In this document: positions 19,179 to 29,700 of the stretch, piece by piece
How positions within the stretch are numbered: the stretch's first letter is position 1
Layout of the letters: each line of letters begins with the position of its first letter
Virus record (IMG/VR): IMGVR_UViG_3300042544_000814
Location: 1 to 57,195 of that record
DNA: 57,195 bases
From: a virus
Direction: 5' to 3' (one strand)
Notes under the pieces: generated by a model
Database searches by the model: none
Seen by the model: the letters and a program-made list of their open reading frames with translations, nothing else
Told to the model about the DNA's origin: nothing
Position numbers and translations under genes: made by a program

Positions 19179-19631
19179 CTACTCAGGCACTCCGATAGCG
19201 ATTAGGGATACGCCAACTGTTGAAACACCAGAGGTCCCAAATCGAACTACACCATCAACCCTAGAGGAGCTGATTGAGGTTAGGACTACTGACACGTCTC
19301 TTCCAGCTTCGGTTCCAGAAACGTTAACTGGAGTAGCTGTAACAATTGGTGGATACTTAAACCCAGCACCCTCAAAGTTGTGAAAGAATGTTGCTTCAGA
19401 TCCTTGCAAGTTTGATGCAGAGTTTGAAACTTCTTCATAGGCTCCAACAACACGACTCTCAGTAATCTTTAAGTCCTGTCTTCCAACACCTGCTCCAGGT
19501 GTATCAACAGACAGAAACTTGTTTGCCGAGTAAACTGCATTTTGGCTAAGACGATTTACAGCTTCTGCAATCGCATAGATATATGTTAGGTCTACTGGTT
19601 GACCACGTTCTGGTAGAGGGATGTTTGCCAT
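19179..19631 (-). CDS. putative distal tail / receptor-binding protein
   Basis: A 150-residue protein at the end of the tail block. The C-terminal half (KYPPIVTATPVNVSGTEAGR, then SSSRVDGVVRFG, then VGVSLIAIGVPE) resembles a small beta-sandwich of the kind that forms trimeric tail-tip or lectin-like domains. The ATG lies six bases after TGG-TATAAT with no ribosome-binding site. Function is inferred from location. Confidence 0.6.
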   Translation of the reverse strand: MANIPLPERGQPVDLTYIYAIAEAVNRLSQNAVYSANKFLSVDTPGAGVGRQDLKITESRVVGAYEEVSNSASNLQGSEATFFHNFEGAGFKYPPIVTATPVNVSGTEAGRDVSVVLTSISSSRVDGVVRFGTSGVSTVGVSLIAIGVPE

Positions 19632-19637
19632 ATTGCT

Positions 19638-19646
19638 ATTATACCA
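19638..19646 (-). promoter_or_regulatory. extended -10 (TGG-TATAAT), leaderless promoter
   Basis: TGG-TATAAT then AGCAAT then ATG. The predicted transcription start coincides with the A of the start codon of the last tail gene. The element overlaps the end of the preceding gene. Confidence 0.55.
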
Positions 19647-20061
19647 CGTCGATCAGTTCAGACTCAAATATTTGCAAAAACTCATCATAGGTTTTTGATA
19701 TTGATGATACCTGAATCGCAAACCTATAGTTTTCTTCGGCAGAACTAATGAATAGGTACTTGCTCTCTGACGTAGTGCCATGATATGAAGGCTGATCCCC
19801 ATCATATCCAACGAATATGTCGAATTCTGATCCAGCTGGTAAGCCTTCCCAAACAATATTAACAACAGAACCAACCATAAAGGATGCCACCCTTGCTTCT
19901 GACAAGACTGGCACTCCAGCTCCAGCAATAGAAAAAATTGGAGACCATTCTGAAAACCTATTTCTGTCATCAGATAGGACTCTAAATCTTACTAAATATT
20001 GATTGTTGGCATCTACTGGTATTAGCTCTGAGTTAGGAATAATAACCCTTTTTGTTGCCAT
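19639..20061 (-). CDS. tail protein with fibronectin-III-like domain
   Basis: A 140-residue protein. After a short N-terminus (QYLVRFRVLSDDRNRFSEWSP) comes a compact beta-sandwich with a VNIVWEGLPAGSEFDIFVGY core and YRFAIQVSS, the pattern of a fibronectin type III domain. Such domains decorate tails and may bind surface glycans. It abuts the preceding gene (stop and start share bases). Confidence 0.65.
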   Translation of the reverse strand: MATKRVIIPNSELIPVDANNQYLVRFRVLSDDRNRFSEWSPIFSIAGAGVPVLSEARVASFMVGSVVNIVWEGLPAGSEFDIFVGYDGDQPSYHGTTSESKYLFISSAEENYRFAIQVSSISKTYDEFLQIFESELIDVV

Positions 20062-21230
20062 TACTCAACACCCACAGACAGTCTAAACTCTATAAAGTTT
20101 GATGTATTTGGAGCCTTTACAATTGGTAGCGAGTCGTTATTCTTAATCACAGAGTATCCAGTCAAGCCGTACAGTGGATTATTAGAAGAAAGATTTTCTA
20201 GTCTAAGGCCATCTAGACATACATAATAGTCTGATGATGTTTCTTCATCCTTAGATACAGAGACATAGACCTTTATAACATTTACGGACTCCCAGTTAAA
20301 TGCAGAAGTATAAGATAGCTCCTGTAGCTGTCTTGCTACAACAAAATACCTGTTCGAAGAAAAGTCTTTTGAGTCGTTAGCTTCGCCGTCAAAGGAATCA
20401 TTGTCAATATTAATCAATAGCCTTGCATGCTCCCCAGACTCTGTTGTGTCTGATGACGAGAACTCTACAAGTATTTTAACATTATCTGGATCTTCATCTA
20501 GGCTTCCATCTTTATTGATTAGTGAGAAGGCAAGCCTAAGCTCATCTGATGGAGCATTCTTGTTTAGGTTAATGCTAGCATCTGTTAGGTGTATGTGATT
20601 TCCAGATGTTGTTATCGCACCGCTCTGCTCATTTAGCTGTATTGCTGAGCTGTCTCCAGCTATAGCAACTAGCTCGTTTAGAAACCTACACCTTTCATTT
20701 TTAACAAGCCTACTCTCATTAGTAAAAATTCTATTGTCAGCATTTGTATAGAATGCTGATGCCACGTTGTCCGAGATTATGTTATCATTTTCATCTTCAT
20801 CTAATGGCCCTCCATTAAAAGCATACTGAATTTCTGTTACTCCACTATTAGTGTGATATTCCCAGCCTTCTCCACTACCAAATGTATAGAGAGTCCTACT
20901 ATCAAAAGCTCCTACTGCTGGGTTAGCTCCAGCAGAGAATATTCCAATTTCTGTAATCTCATATCTTTCTTCGGTTGGTAGCTCTGCAGTTAGTACTAGC
21001 TTAACAACGTTATTTTCGTTTACATACCCTCTAGATATAATCGGAACACGGAACATCTCAAAATCTAGAGAATTTTTTGCAAAGTATTCTTCTTTTTGCT
21101 CTGGCGTAAATCCAGACCCTTCGCTTGAAAGTGCCTGTGGTCCACATCCTACTGCAATGTAAGACGCATAGGCTGGTGCCTGTCCTAGCAGGTACTTAGC
21201 AAGAATTCCTTTTCCAGTATTAGTTATCAT
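20061..21230 (-). CDS. minor tail / baseplate-like protein
   Basis: A 389-residue protein. The N-terminal part (MITNTGKGILAKYLLGQA, then YASYIAVGCG, then YEITEIGIFSAG) resembles the tail-fibre collar or baseplate-wedge domain of many phages. The rest is acidic and beta-rich with carbohydrate-binding-like strands (LRLAFSLINKDGSL, then YYVCLDGLRLEN). GAGGA precedes the ATG. It overlaps its upstream neighbour by four bases. Confidence 0.7.
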   Translation of the reverse strand: MITNTGKGILAKYLLGQAPAYASYIAVGCGPQALSSEGSGFTPEQKEEYFAKNSLDFEMFRVPIISRGYVNENNVVKLVLTAELPTEERYEITEIGIFSAGANPAVGAFDSRTLYTFGSGEGWEYHTNSGVTEIQYAFNGGPLDEDENDNIISDNVASAFYTNADNRIFTNESRLVKNERCRFLNELVAIAGDSSAIQLNEQSGAITTSGNHIHLTDASINLNKNAPSDELRLAFSLINKDGSLDEDPDNVKILVEFSSSDTTESGEHARLLINIDNDSFDGEANDSKDFSSNRYFVVARQLQELSYTSAFNWESVNVIKVYVSVSKDEETSSDYYVCLDGLRLENLSSNNPLYGLTGYSVIKNNDSLPIVKAPNTSNFIEFRLSVGVE

Positions 21231-21700
21231 ATTGTTTCCTCACTATATATTGTATCATCTAGAACAGTTACATTAGATACAGTTTGAACTTCAATGGATT
21301 CTGACGGTAGCATATTATCTACTTCAATCACCAAATCCCCATTATCTAGTACATAGATATATGGCCATTCTGGCAGCTTGTCCTTTAGGCTAATAGCAAA
21401 GTTCTTAAAGTAATCTCTATCAGTTCTTTGTAATGAAAGAATATTCTGTGGATTATATTGAGAAAACAAGCTGGTAATATTTTTTATTGGCTGATAGATA
21501 ACATTCTGACCATTTATCATGTCGTTTCTGGCGATGTTAATTATCTCCTGGCCCCCAATATCTTGGAAGATTAAATCAGTCATAATTTGGGCAGCTATAG
21601 CCTCGTCTTTTATCAAGATAATATCTGGTGTTGCAATCTTTACAGAATCATTAGATGTATTAATTGTCTGTGTGGTTGGATAGTCTGGTCTAGTTTCCAT
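21227..21700 (-). CDS. minor tail protein
   Basis: A 157-residue acidic protein with an N-terminal Thr/Asn-rich segment, a helical middle (DEAIAAQIMTDLIFQDIGGQ), and a beta-rich C-terminus (WPYIYVLDNGDLVIEVDN). No recognised family. It sits between the large tail-tip protein and the baseplate-like protein, overlapping both by a few bases, so a structural or connector role at the tail tip is likely. Confidence 0.6.
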   Translation of the reverse strand: METRPDYPTTQTINTSNDSVKIATPDIILIKDEAIAAQIMTDLIFQDIGGQEIINIARNDMINGQNVIYQPIKNITSLFSQYNPQNILSLQRTDRDYFKNFAISLKDKLPEWPYIYVLDNGDLVIEVDNMLPSESIEVQTVSNVTVLDDTIYSEETI

Positions 21701-24700
21701 TATTTTACCTCGCTCAAGAATACTTGCATGTCTGGTCCACTTACAGAGTTTGAGTAATCAATTTGATATACCACAAATCTAGAATTATCTTCCGCAGCTT
21801 GATTAACACCATCGACTGAATAGGACACCTTTACAACATCTCCTAACTGAAGAACTGGCATTCCAAATACACGCAGTCCAAGACTTCTTCTTGGCTTCAT
21901 TATTTTAGAAACCATCCAAGACATCAAGTTATCGGCATCGTCATGGCTTTGTATATATGGAGCTTCTAGGACAAACTCATTCTTTCCTTGGCTTAGCCTA
22001 CTAGCCTTAATATCTTGATAATCCTTTTTAGATTTTATTGGATAAGACACTAGCTGAGATCCTTCAAACTCTGGCTTTGAAAAGTCACTCTTTTTTGAGA
22101 AGTATTCATCTACGGTAAGCTCATGCTGAGATTCTTGTGTAAAGGTCACGCCCTGAATTCTTAGATAGTTTCCGCTAGTCTCATCTAGGTTAAGGATAGT
22201 ATCTGTGGCATTAAATACCAGGAACTCTGCACCATAAGCACTTGCAACAAATCCAGAAACGGTGTACCCCTTAATGCCATTAAATGTTGGAGACATTTTT
22301 GCATGTAGTGCAGGGTATGCCTTGTCATATCTAATGTTAAAGTATGCTGCCTCCCTCATGATTGTTCCAAACTCCTCAAAGTACATGTTATACTTTGGTG
22401 GCTCGCTAGGATTAATGCCAGTAAGATAGCTAGCTTGAACCACACCACTCATAGCATACTTTCTAAAGGACTGATTTACGTTTATTTCCTCTTCTGCAAA
22501 TACTGCGTTTACTGGTGTGTCTAAGGCATATGCAGTGTTCTGAGAATAGTTATTTGAAATTGCATAAATATTTTCAAACATCAATCGTGAGCCACCTCGC
22601 ACAAACATTGCCATACTGTTATAGACTGGCAAAGGGCTATTATCATCAACTGTTGCCACCTGCTTATTGTTGACGTATAGGTAGAATCTTCTTGTAGATC
22701 CAATGTCTCGATACTCTACAGCAATATCGTATACCGTTGGGTATTGCTCGGATGTCATCCTATACTGTCCAGTAAACTTTCCATCATCTACAAGAATCTG
22801 AGAAAGTCCTTGCCATAAAGTGACAGGCACTGCTTTTTCAGATGAGTTTCCGCCACTACTCATTATCTTATAAAACATCATGTTGTAGATTGTGTCTGCA
22901 TTGTTGTATGACTCTACATTGTTCTCGCTAAGTGCAACTAGTTCAAAGTAGTATCCATTGTTTGTTTGTGGATTAAGTAATACAGCTAAACCACCGCTAG
23001 CACCAGATATAATAACATTTTGGCTTGCCTTCTTTGGCTCTCCAACATATGCTGTATATGCTCCAAGCGGTGACTGCGTCTTGTCATCACTATTTTCAAG
23101 CTTTCCCACAATCCTCATTCTTGTACCAAAGTGAGTAAACTTAGATGGTAGTGGCTTGTGAACATAAGAAATAAAGTCTATCGGCTTTTCTGTTGTGCTA
23201 AATGCTGGTCCAGTCATAACAAAGGCAGATGACTGAATAGTTCCTGGAGCAATGGCAGCCTGGTTTGCTGACCCTTCCTTTTGCGGGTCGTACGTTAGGA
23301 AATTCTTAATTACTCCAGTCCTTACTGACTCGGTAGCAATTGAGTTGCTTACACCAGCAGGTCCCCTAGAAACTACCAGACTATCCGACTGCATTCCGAA
23401 TAGCTCAGAGGATATCATGTTACATCCACGGACATTTTCATTATTAGTCCAGTAAGGGTTTAGTCCTGCCTCATGAGCCACAACCTTAGTTCCAAACTGT
23501 CCACGACCATGCTTGGCTACTGTGCCGTCAGAGAGCCTCTCAGTGCCGTTTACAACCACATAGTTTGGCTCTGAATAGATCCTTACACGTCCAGTCGGAT
23601 ACATCTTTCCATTAAATGGTATTTGAGAGAAGTACCTCTGATACTCTCGTATTCCTGTAATCCAAACTCTGCCAATTCCTCCAGAAGAAACTGATTCTGC
23701 TGATAGCTGACCATTAGTATTTGTTTGCAGAACAGTAGTCTGAACTCCTGGGATCTCAAACTCTACCGCATCATACTTGATGACTTCGCCATTTGCATAG
23801 AAATATCCATTGTATCGTGTAAGCCAATAAGCACCTTCACCAAAATCCATAATGTTATCTACGACAACCCCATTTCTTACTGAAGGAACTGTACTAGACA
23901 GAGTAGTCTGTAGTGGAATGGCAGCTAGAGCATATGCAGACTGATTACCGACTTCGTCATTTACAGACCTAGTATTCTCTGTTCCAGATACTTCCCAAAG
24001 CAATGCTGGCTTATATATCCAAGTCTTGTCCTGATCTATCATAGAGGCTTGTCTAATTGTTCCATATGATCTTTGAACATACCTAGTAGTGTATGATATA
24101 TATCCGTCATTAAATACATCGTCTTGCTGAGAGCTTATCTCGATAATATTTGCAAGCTTTTGACTAGTAGCCTTATTGCTAATTGCACCATCCACCTCAA
24201 AGTCTTTTGTTCCGTATAGCGTTACATCTATACCACGAACCTCTTCTGACGGCATCATATATTCCTTGCTCATCAGAACTAGATTATTATATTCATCAAG
24301 GAACATTGCTGTCTGTGTGGATACCGCAATATCTTGTAGAACTTCTGCAACTGTCACCCCTGGTGCCACAAAGAAGAATGGAATAATTGCTTCAGACTCT
24401 CCTGGTGCTCTCTTGAAAACATAATTACTAAATCCAATTGAGTCTAACAATAGAGATACCGCATAGCTAAGAGAAGCATCCTGGATTAGTATCTGTGGTG
24501 CGGACTGGGATTCAAAGTAAAAGAATAGATCTCTTAACGTCAGGGACACTGATCTGTCTGAGCTGGATAGCTCTGGGATGCCCTCAGAATACATGGTCTT
24601 AATTGGAACAAAGTAGTCATACCCGTCTACATCAAGAATGGCTTCAAAGAGCTTTATCTGAATGTTTCTAGTTAGGTGATTCTTAATTATGCTGTTGTCG

Positions 24701-26076
24701 TTTATAGAACTAAATGCTAGATCGTAATCAAAAAGTGTTATTGATCCTGTACCAGCAAGGAGTTGGCCAACTGGCATACCACTGCTGCCCAAATCTGATG
24801 CAGCCTTGGTTACGTTAAAAGACTCTACTTTATCTGTTAGGTTAACTGCCAATCTAGGGGATAGCTCTATGAGGTCAAATATTGAATCTACCTTATTCAT
24901 AGTTTCTACTACTATTCTAATTCCAGAAATTTCTTGGAACTCCCTATAATAAGTCTGTCCAGTAGAAGGATCGGTAAAGGTGCTTGGCTCAGTTAGGTTT
25001 GTAACGAAGTTGGTAAGCCTATCTATAGAACCCTCTTCTAAGTACCAGCCATAACTTGGAACAAATGTTTCATAGTCTCCAGTTCCTTGGATCCAAATGT
25101 GATATGTTCCAATATCGGATTCACTATCTTTAACCAGATATGCATATCCATTTAAAGACTGTTCTGGCAACAAGCTTTCAGAGCGGTACTCCTCCATCTT
25201 AATAAAGATGTCTCTATATCTTTCTGGAACCTTTAGTCCATAAGATAGTTCTACATAGCCATCAGACCCTATGATTGGCGATCCGTCTCTTCTTGCAGAA
25301 TTGGGATTAAAAGAAGCAATGTCTATCCAGCTATTATCGCTTAGGCTTTGTACCTTCCATTTTACTGGTGTAGTTTTATTTCTATCTCCAAAAAACGGAT
25401 CTGCGAAAGAGCCAACCTGATTTCTAAATGGACCAAGATCTATCTCTCCAACGTTGGTCTGCATCTTGACTACAATTCTATTTGTTGGAACTACGTTCTT
25501 ATAAACAATAAATGGAGCTACGTCATCAATGTAGTGCTGTCCGTTTCTTAGTTTATTTGCAATACCACGCTCGTGCGATACATCATTGTCATCTACTTCT
25601 GTTCTGTACGAAGACCAATACTTAAAGCTATCATCCTTATGGGCCATATAGTACCTAGGCCTACGAATCATATTAATGTTTGTATGATGTGTATATTTAT
25701 CTTGGAAGTACCTTAGCTTGTTGATTCCTGAACGTGGTCGGAATTTGCCAAAACATTGTTCTAAAGAGTATAGCTGTGCCTCTTTTTCTTTTTTAGATTT
25801 AAACACCGCTGGGGTATCGTTATCCTTAAGACCTCCATCGATAACAATGTCAGCATCTGTTGCACCTGTATAAAAATTACCACTGTCATTTGGATCAAAA
25901 GAGTTTAATGGCAACCCAAACTTTGAACCAGGCGTATCTGTTGGCCTATACCTATAATTACCTATGAGGGCAATATTTTCTGCAATGTTCATATTCCACT
26001 CAGCAAACGCTGCCAACTGAGTTCTTATTGTAGAGCTAGTTTCTAAATGATTTTGTAGGTCTGAATCTTGAAACAT
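21700..26076 (-). CDS. large minor tail protein with LamG-like domain
   Basis: A 1458-residue tail-tip protein. The N-terminal two-fifths contain beta-rich segments and a middle region resembling tail-hub proteins (the SVSLTLRDLFFYF area). Around residues 1000-1180 lies a concanavalin A/LamG-like jellyroll (YYFELVALSENN, then YRMTSEQYPTVYDIAVEY, then RRFYLYVNNKQVATVDD), a sugar-binding candidate. The C-terminus (LQLGDVVKVSY, then NSRFVVYQIDYS) resembles the end of hub-type minor tail proteins. It is one base from the upstream gene. Likely host recognition or the hub; the exact role is inferred. Confidence 0.75.
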   Translation of the reverse strand: MFQDSDLQNHLETSSTIRTQLAAFAEWNMNIAENIALIGNYRYRPTDTPGSKFGLPLNSFDPNDSGNFYTGATDADIVIDGGLKDNDTPAVFKSKKEKEAQLYSLEQCFGKFRPRSGINKLRYFQDKYTHHTNINMIRRPRYYMAHKDDSFKYWSSYRTEVDDNDVSHERGIANKLRNGQHYIDDVAPFIVYKNVVPTNRIVVKMQTNVGEIDLGPFRNQVGSFADPFFGDRNKTTPVKWKVQSLSDNSWIDIASFNPNSARRDGSPIIGSDGYVELSYGLKVPERYRDIFIKMEEYRSESLLPEQSLNGYAYLVKDSESDIGTYHIWIQGTGDYETFVPSYGWYLEEGSIDRLTNFVTNLTEPSTFTDPSTGQTYYREFQEISGIRIVVETMNKVDSIFDLIELSPRLAVNLTDKVESFNVTKAASDLGSSGMPVGQLLAGTGSITLFDYDLAFSSINDNSIIKNHLTRNIQIKLFEAILDVDGYDYFVPIKTMYSEGIPELSSSDRSVSLTLRDLFFYFESQSAPQILIQDASLSYAVSLLLDSIGFSNYVFKRAPGESEAIIPFFFVAPGVTVAEVLQDIAVSTQTAMFLDEYNNLVLMSKEYMMPSEEVRGIDVTLYGTKDFEVDGAISNKATSQKLANIIEISSQQDDVFNDGYISYTTRYVQRSYGTIRQASMIDQDKTWIYKPALLWEVSGTENTRSVNDEVGNQSAYALAAIPLQTTLSSTVPSVRNGVVVDNIMDFGEGAYWLTRYNGYFYANGEVIKYDAVEFEIPGVQTTVLQTNTNGQLSAESVSSGGIGRVWITGIREYQRYFSQIPFNGKMYPTGRVRIYSEPNYVVVNGTERLSDGTVAKHGRGQFGTKVVAHEAGLNPYWTNNENVRGCNMISSELFGMQSDSLVVSRGPAGVSNSIATESVRTGVIKNFLTYDPQKEGSANQAAIAPGTIQSSAFVMTGPAFSTTEKPIDFISYVHKPLPSKFTHFGTRMRIVGKLENSDDKTQSPLGAYTAYVGEPKKASQNVIISGASGGLAVLLNPQTNNGYYFELVALSENNVESYNNADTIYNMMFYKIMSSGGNSSEKAVPVTLWQGLSQILVDDGKFTGQYRMTSEQYPTVYDIAVEYRDIGSTRRFYLYVNNKQVATVDDNSPLPVYNSMAMFVRGGSRLMFENIYAISNNYSQNTAYALDTPVNAVFAEEEINVNQSFRKYAMSGVVQASYLTGINPSEPPKYNMYFEEFGTIMREAAYFNIRYDKAYPALHAKMSPTFNGIKGYTVSGFVASAYGAEFLVFNATDTILNLDETSGNYLRIQGVTFTQESQHELTVDEYFSKKSDFSKPEFEGSQLVSYPIKSKKDYQDIKASRLSQGKNEFVLEAPYIQSHDDADNLMSWMVSKIMKPRRSLGLRVFGMPVLQLGDVVKVSYSVDGVNQAAEDNSRFVVYQIDYSNSVSGPDMQVFLSEVK

Positions 26077-26718
26077 TTAGACCTCTTCCAGCGTTACGCT
26101 TATATTCCAAAAGTCATAGTTAGAACCACCACGCCTTACAACAGAGTAGTTAAAGTCAGAAATAAACATTTCTATAAGCTGGTTATACTGTGGCAGCTTT
26201 TCATACGCTTCATCATTTTCACCAAAGGATGAGAACTTGTCATATGCTAGGTATACCCAGAATGACCCCTTGTGGTTTTCATACCACTTTAAAATATCTA
26301 CACCGCCAGCACCGCCATCAGTGGTGTACTCTAGTGTGTTATTATTTGCATATGGGGACTTTCCGTCCTCTAGGCTATAGTTTGGCCTAAGTGCGTATGA
26401 CCTAGATGGAAGCATTTCCCACGAAGTAGATAGCGTCATCTTGTCTGCAATGTGGTATGAACGCATTCTGCCGTTAGCCATTCTCTTTCTACTCTCTATT
26501 CTCTGAGGCTTAAAGTCTAATGGTGATCTATTGTCATCCGAAAGAATCATAAATTGATCAAGCAGTGTTTGGTCTTCTTCCCCGTCTGGATCTGCATTTA
26601 CCTCAAGACCATTTGGAATGTATAGCCCATTGACAACCGTTCCAGAGTTGTCAGACCAAAGCATGCCTTGCGGTCTTTGATACTTTTTGCGTCCTAGTAG
26701 GTATGCTTCACTAGTCAT
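26077..26718 (-). CDS. distal tail-like protein
   Basis: A 213-residue protein immediately after the tape measure gene, the usual place of distal tail proteins. It has a FKPQRIESRKRMANGRMRSY segment, a stretch with many aromatic residues (TLSTSWEMLPSRSY, then GSFWVYLAYDKF), and a C-terminal strand (YDFWNISVTLEEV) typical of the hexameric tail-ring fold. TAATG links it to the tape measure stop. Confidence 0.7.
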   Translation of the reverse strand: MTSEAYLLGRKKYQRPQGMLWSDNSGTVVNGLYIPNGLEVNADPDGEEDQTLLDQFMILSDDNRSPLDFKPQRIESRKRMANGRMRSYHIADKMTLSTSWEMLPSRSYALRPNYSLEDGKSPYANNNTLEYTTDGGAGGVDILKWYENHKGSFWVYLAYDKFSSFGENDEAYEKLPQYNQLIEMFISDFNYSVVRRGGSNYDFWNISVTLEEV

Positions 26719-29700
26719 TAGAACTTATTTCCCCTAATTCTCTGAGAGTCAATGTGCTTAATCTGGTTCATAACTGCCCTGGCAATTTGGTCAGGATTTG
26801 AGTCAGTCTGAACATTAACGTTTACCTCATAATTATACATGGAATCGCCATTGTATGTTCCATTATTTACAGCCTTTAGCTTATCTGCACCAAAGTTTTC
26901 AACACCATACTTGCTCATTACAAACTCTCCAGGTGTTAGCATAGCTGGGATAGTGTCTGACCCCTTTGATACAAACCTTGTAGCCATAAGCCCACCAGAA
27001 CTAAATCCGATGGAGTCTGCAGGAAATGTCTTATAGTGATCTTTGTGAATTCCTTGTGGCGATTCCACCCTCAAGATATTGTCTAGAGCCTGCTTTACAT
27101 TTCCGAATGCCCCACCTGGCTTGCTTGTACTCCAGGCTCCTGTTTTTCCATTAGAGTATACGATGCTTCCTGGCTTTTTTCCATACTTCAAAACGTAACT
27201 TGCTCCAAACCTTTTAACGGAATAGACAGTAGAACCAACTGGCACCTTAAAGAAGCTGTTTGCTGGAACCTTAAGGGTCTGCGGAGAAGTTTCTGAAGAT
27301 CCTGCTGTTAGGGCTGCAGCAATAATTGGGTTATTCTTTGTTTTTCCAAGAGAGTTCTTTAAGATATCTTCTCTTTTTGCCTGTGCTGCTGCTGCTGCTG
27401 CATCTGCTCCAGAAGGCTGGAAGTTGTCTCTCTTAACTGCGTCCCCACCGTAAAGAGTTGCGTTTCTTGCGGCATCTGCACCAGAAGTTGGAAAGTTCAT
27501 TGATGATGCAGCTAAAATTCCAGCTAGAGTTGTTGTGTCTACTCCGCTAGGGACATTGACATTCTTTGTGGTGTCGGGGACTGAGTCTTCGTCTTGGCCA
27601 TCTCCGTTGTCGCTGTCACTTCCACCACCAGAGCTTGGACCACCAGTAGCTACTGCAACTGGCTTTTGGTTAAACTTGGCATTTGTGGCAGCGTTCTGCT
27701 CATTGGTGAATAGCGTCTGAACATTAGACTGCCTATCTGATGGCTTAGTGTTGTAATAATCTTCTATGTCCTTTACGACTGTCAATCCGCCATTGATAGC
27801 TTTTGTATATTCTTCGCTGCTAGTTCTCGCTAGCTCAATTCCGTTAGAAATTTGATCCCACTCTAGCCTTGTCTTGCCAGCAACCTTTAGGTCTTGCTTT
27901 GCTAAACTAGCAGCAGCTTCTGCCTTTCTGATGTTTTCCTGTGCTGGCTCAAGACGGCTTTCCTCAATTTCAAAAATCTTTTTCTGATTTACAAGGATCT
28001 TGTCATCAAGCTGTTGCCTTGTCATACCAGACTTGGACAGGAGTGCATCTGTCTGAAGCTTTTGTGCCCTCTCTAGAGCATCCCTCTGAGAGCTAAGTGC
28101 GTCACGAGCTGACTGATCTCTCATCTCTTGTGCTGCTCTAGCAGCTGCTGCAATGTCACCTCGTGAAAGAGCATCTGCAAGACCTAGCTGCTTTTGTTGC
28201 TGAGCAGTGATTCTTTGGTTTACCTCTTCGATTCTGTCTAGAGCCTCATACTTCTTTTCATAGGACTTGCTAATTTCCTCTTCTTTCCAAGCAATTTCCT
28301 GAAGTCCTGCTTGATAGTCATCAATCTGATACTGCAGTAATGCAATATCATTCTGAGCAACTTCAGCAATTTTTCTATCCCCTACAATAGACAGCTCTGC
28401 TTTAATGTCAATAGCTCGCTCTTCAGCAGCAAACTTATCCATGGCCTTGTTTAGACCGTCAGTAAATAGGCCTTCTTTAAATTCAAGGCTATTTACAACC
28501 TGCTCAAGTCTAGTTTTAAATTCTTGCGGAAGCGTATTAATCTCTCCAGCCAAGTACTGTCCATAAATTTCACGAAGGTTGCTGTCTTCTAGGATGGCCT
28601 GCTGCTGTGCGAAGTCAAACTTAGTAGCACCTTGTGCAAATCTTTCAGTTACTCTTAGATCCCTATTTTCATTTGTAACGTCTTCCCTTAGTGTTCTTAC
28701 GGCTTCGAACTGGCGAAGTGCTTTTTCTGCTCGCTTAGCCTCTTCAGTTATCTTCTTTAGCTCTTCGTTACTCAAATCCTTGGTAGCTACAGCTGCTGCA
28801 AATGCAGTATCCTCTACTGCTGCATAGGCTTCACTTACAGACATTCCAGAGGCTACTAGTCTCTGAAGTGCTACGTTTTGGTTATTGACATCTACTGTGA
28901 CTCTTGCCATTCCATTTTGGAATTCACCAAGTGCAATTTCATTAAAGGCTTTTTTAGTTGCTGTACCCTGGTCAGTAAGAGTGATTGCACCTGTCTTCTT
29001 GTTTGTCTTAAAGAATTTCTTTTGGTCAGCCTCGTCTAGCCCCATCAGGTAATCTACAAACTCAGAGCTTCCGCCCTTTTGTGTTAGAAGCTGCTCCATT
29101 CCAGTGAATCTAGTAATGTCCTTATTTCCACCAAGAAGTCTCATAAGCTCTTTCTTTCCGCCCTTGGCATTAATTCTAGAGTCTCTAATTTCTTTTAGTC
29201 TTGATAGTGGATCATCAAGTGGCTCATTTCTGCCTCCGCCACCGCCACCGCCACCACCGCCTGGAGTCTTTGGTGCTGCTGCTGCTGAGCCCTGGGTTGC
29301 CTTAAAAGCTTCATGAGCTCTATAGTATCCAACCTTTACAGAGTCAGACATGCCTGCATACTGCTTGCCACCGTACTTATATCCGTCAATAGTTACGTCT
29401 TCTGTTAGCCACTTCTGGTAGTCTTCTGATGCAATAATATCAGCTTCTGGGACATACAGCTGTGAGACTAGAGTCTTTGTATATACAACCTTATCATCTT
29501 CAGACAGAGTATTGAAGTATGCCTCATCCTCTTTACTGATCTTACCCTTTAGCTCAGGTGCGATTTCAAGAACAGCCTTTATTGTCTTTGGCTTCTTTTC
29601 ATTGATTGTATCCATTAACTTATTAAACTTATTATATGCAGCTGAATTTGCTAGGTAGAAGTCTACGGCTACCTTAGCTGGAATTACCTGGCCAAGCCTG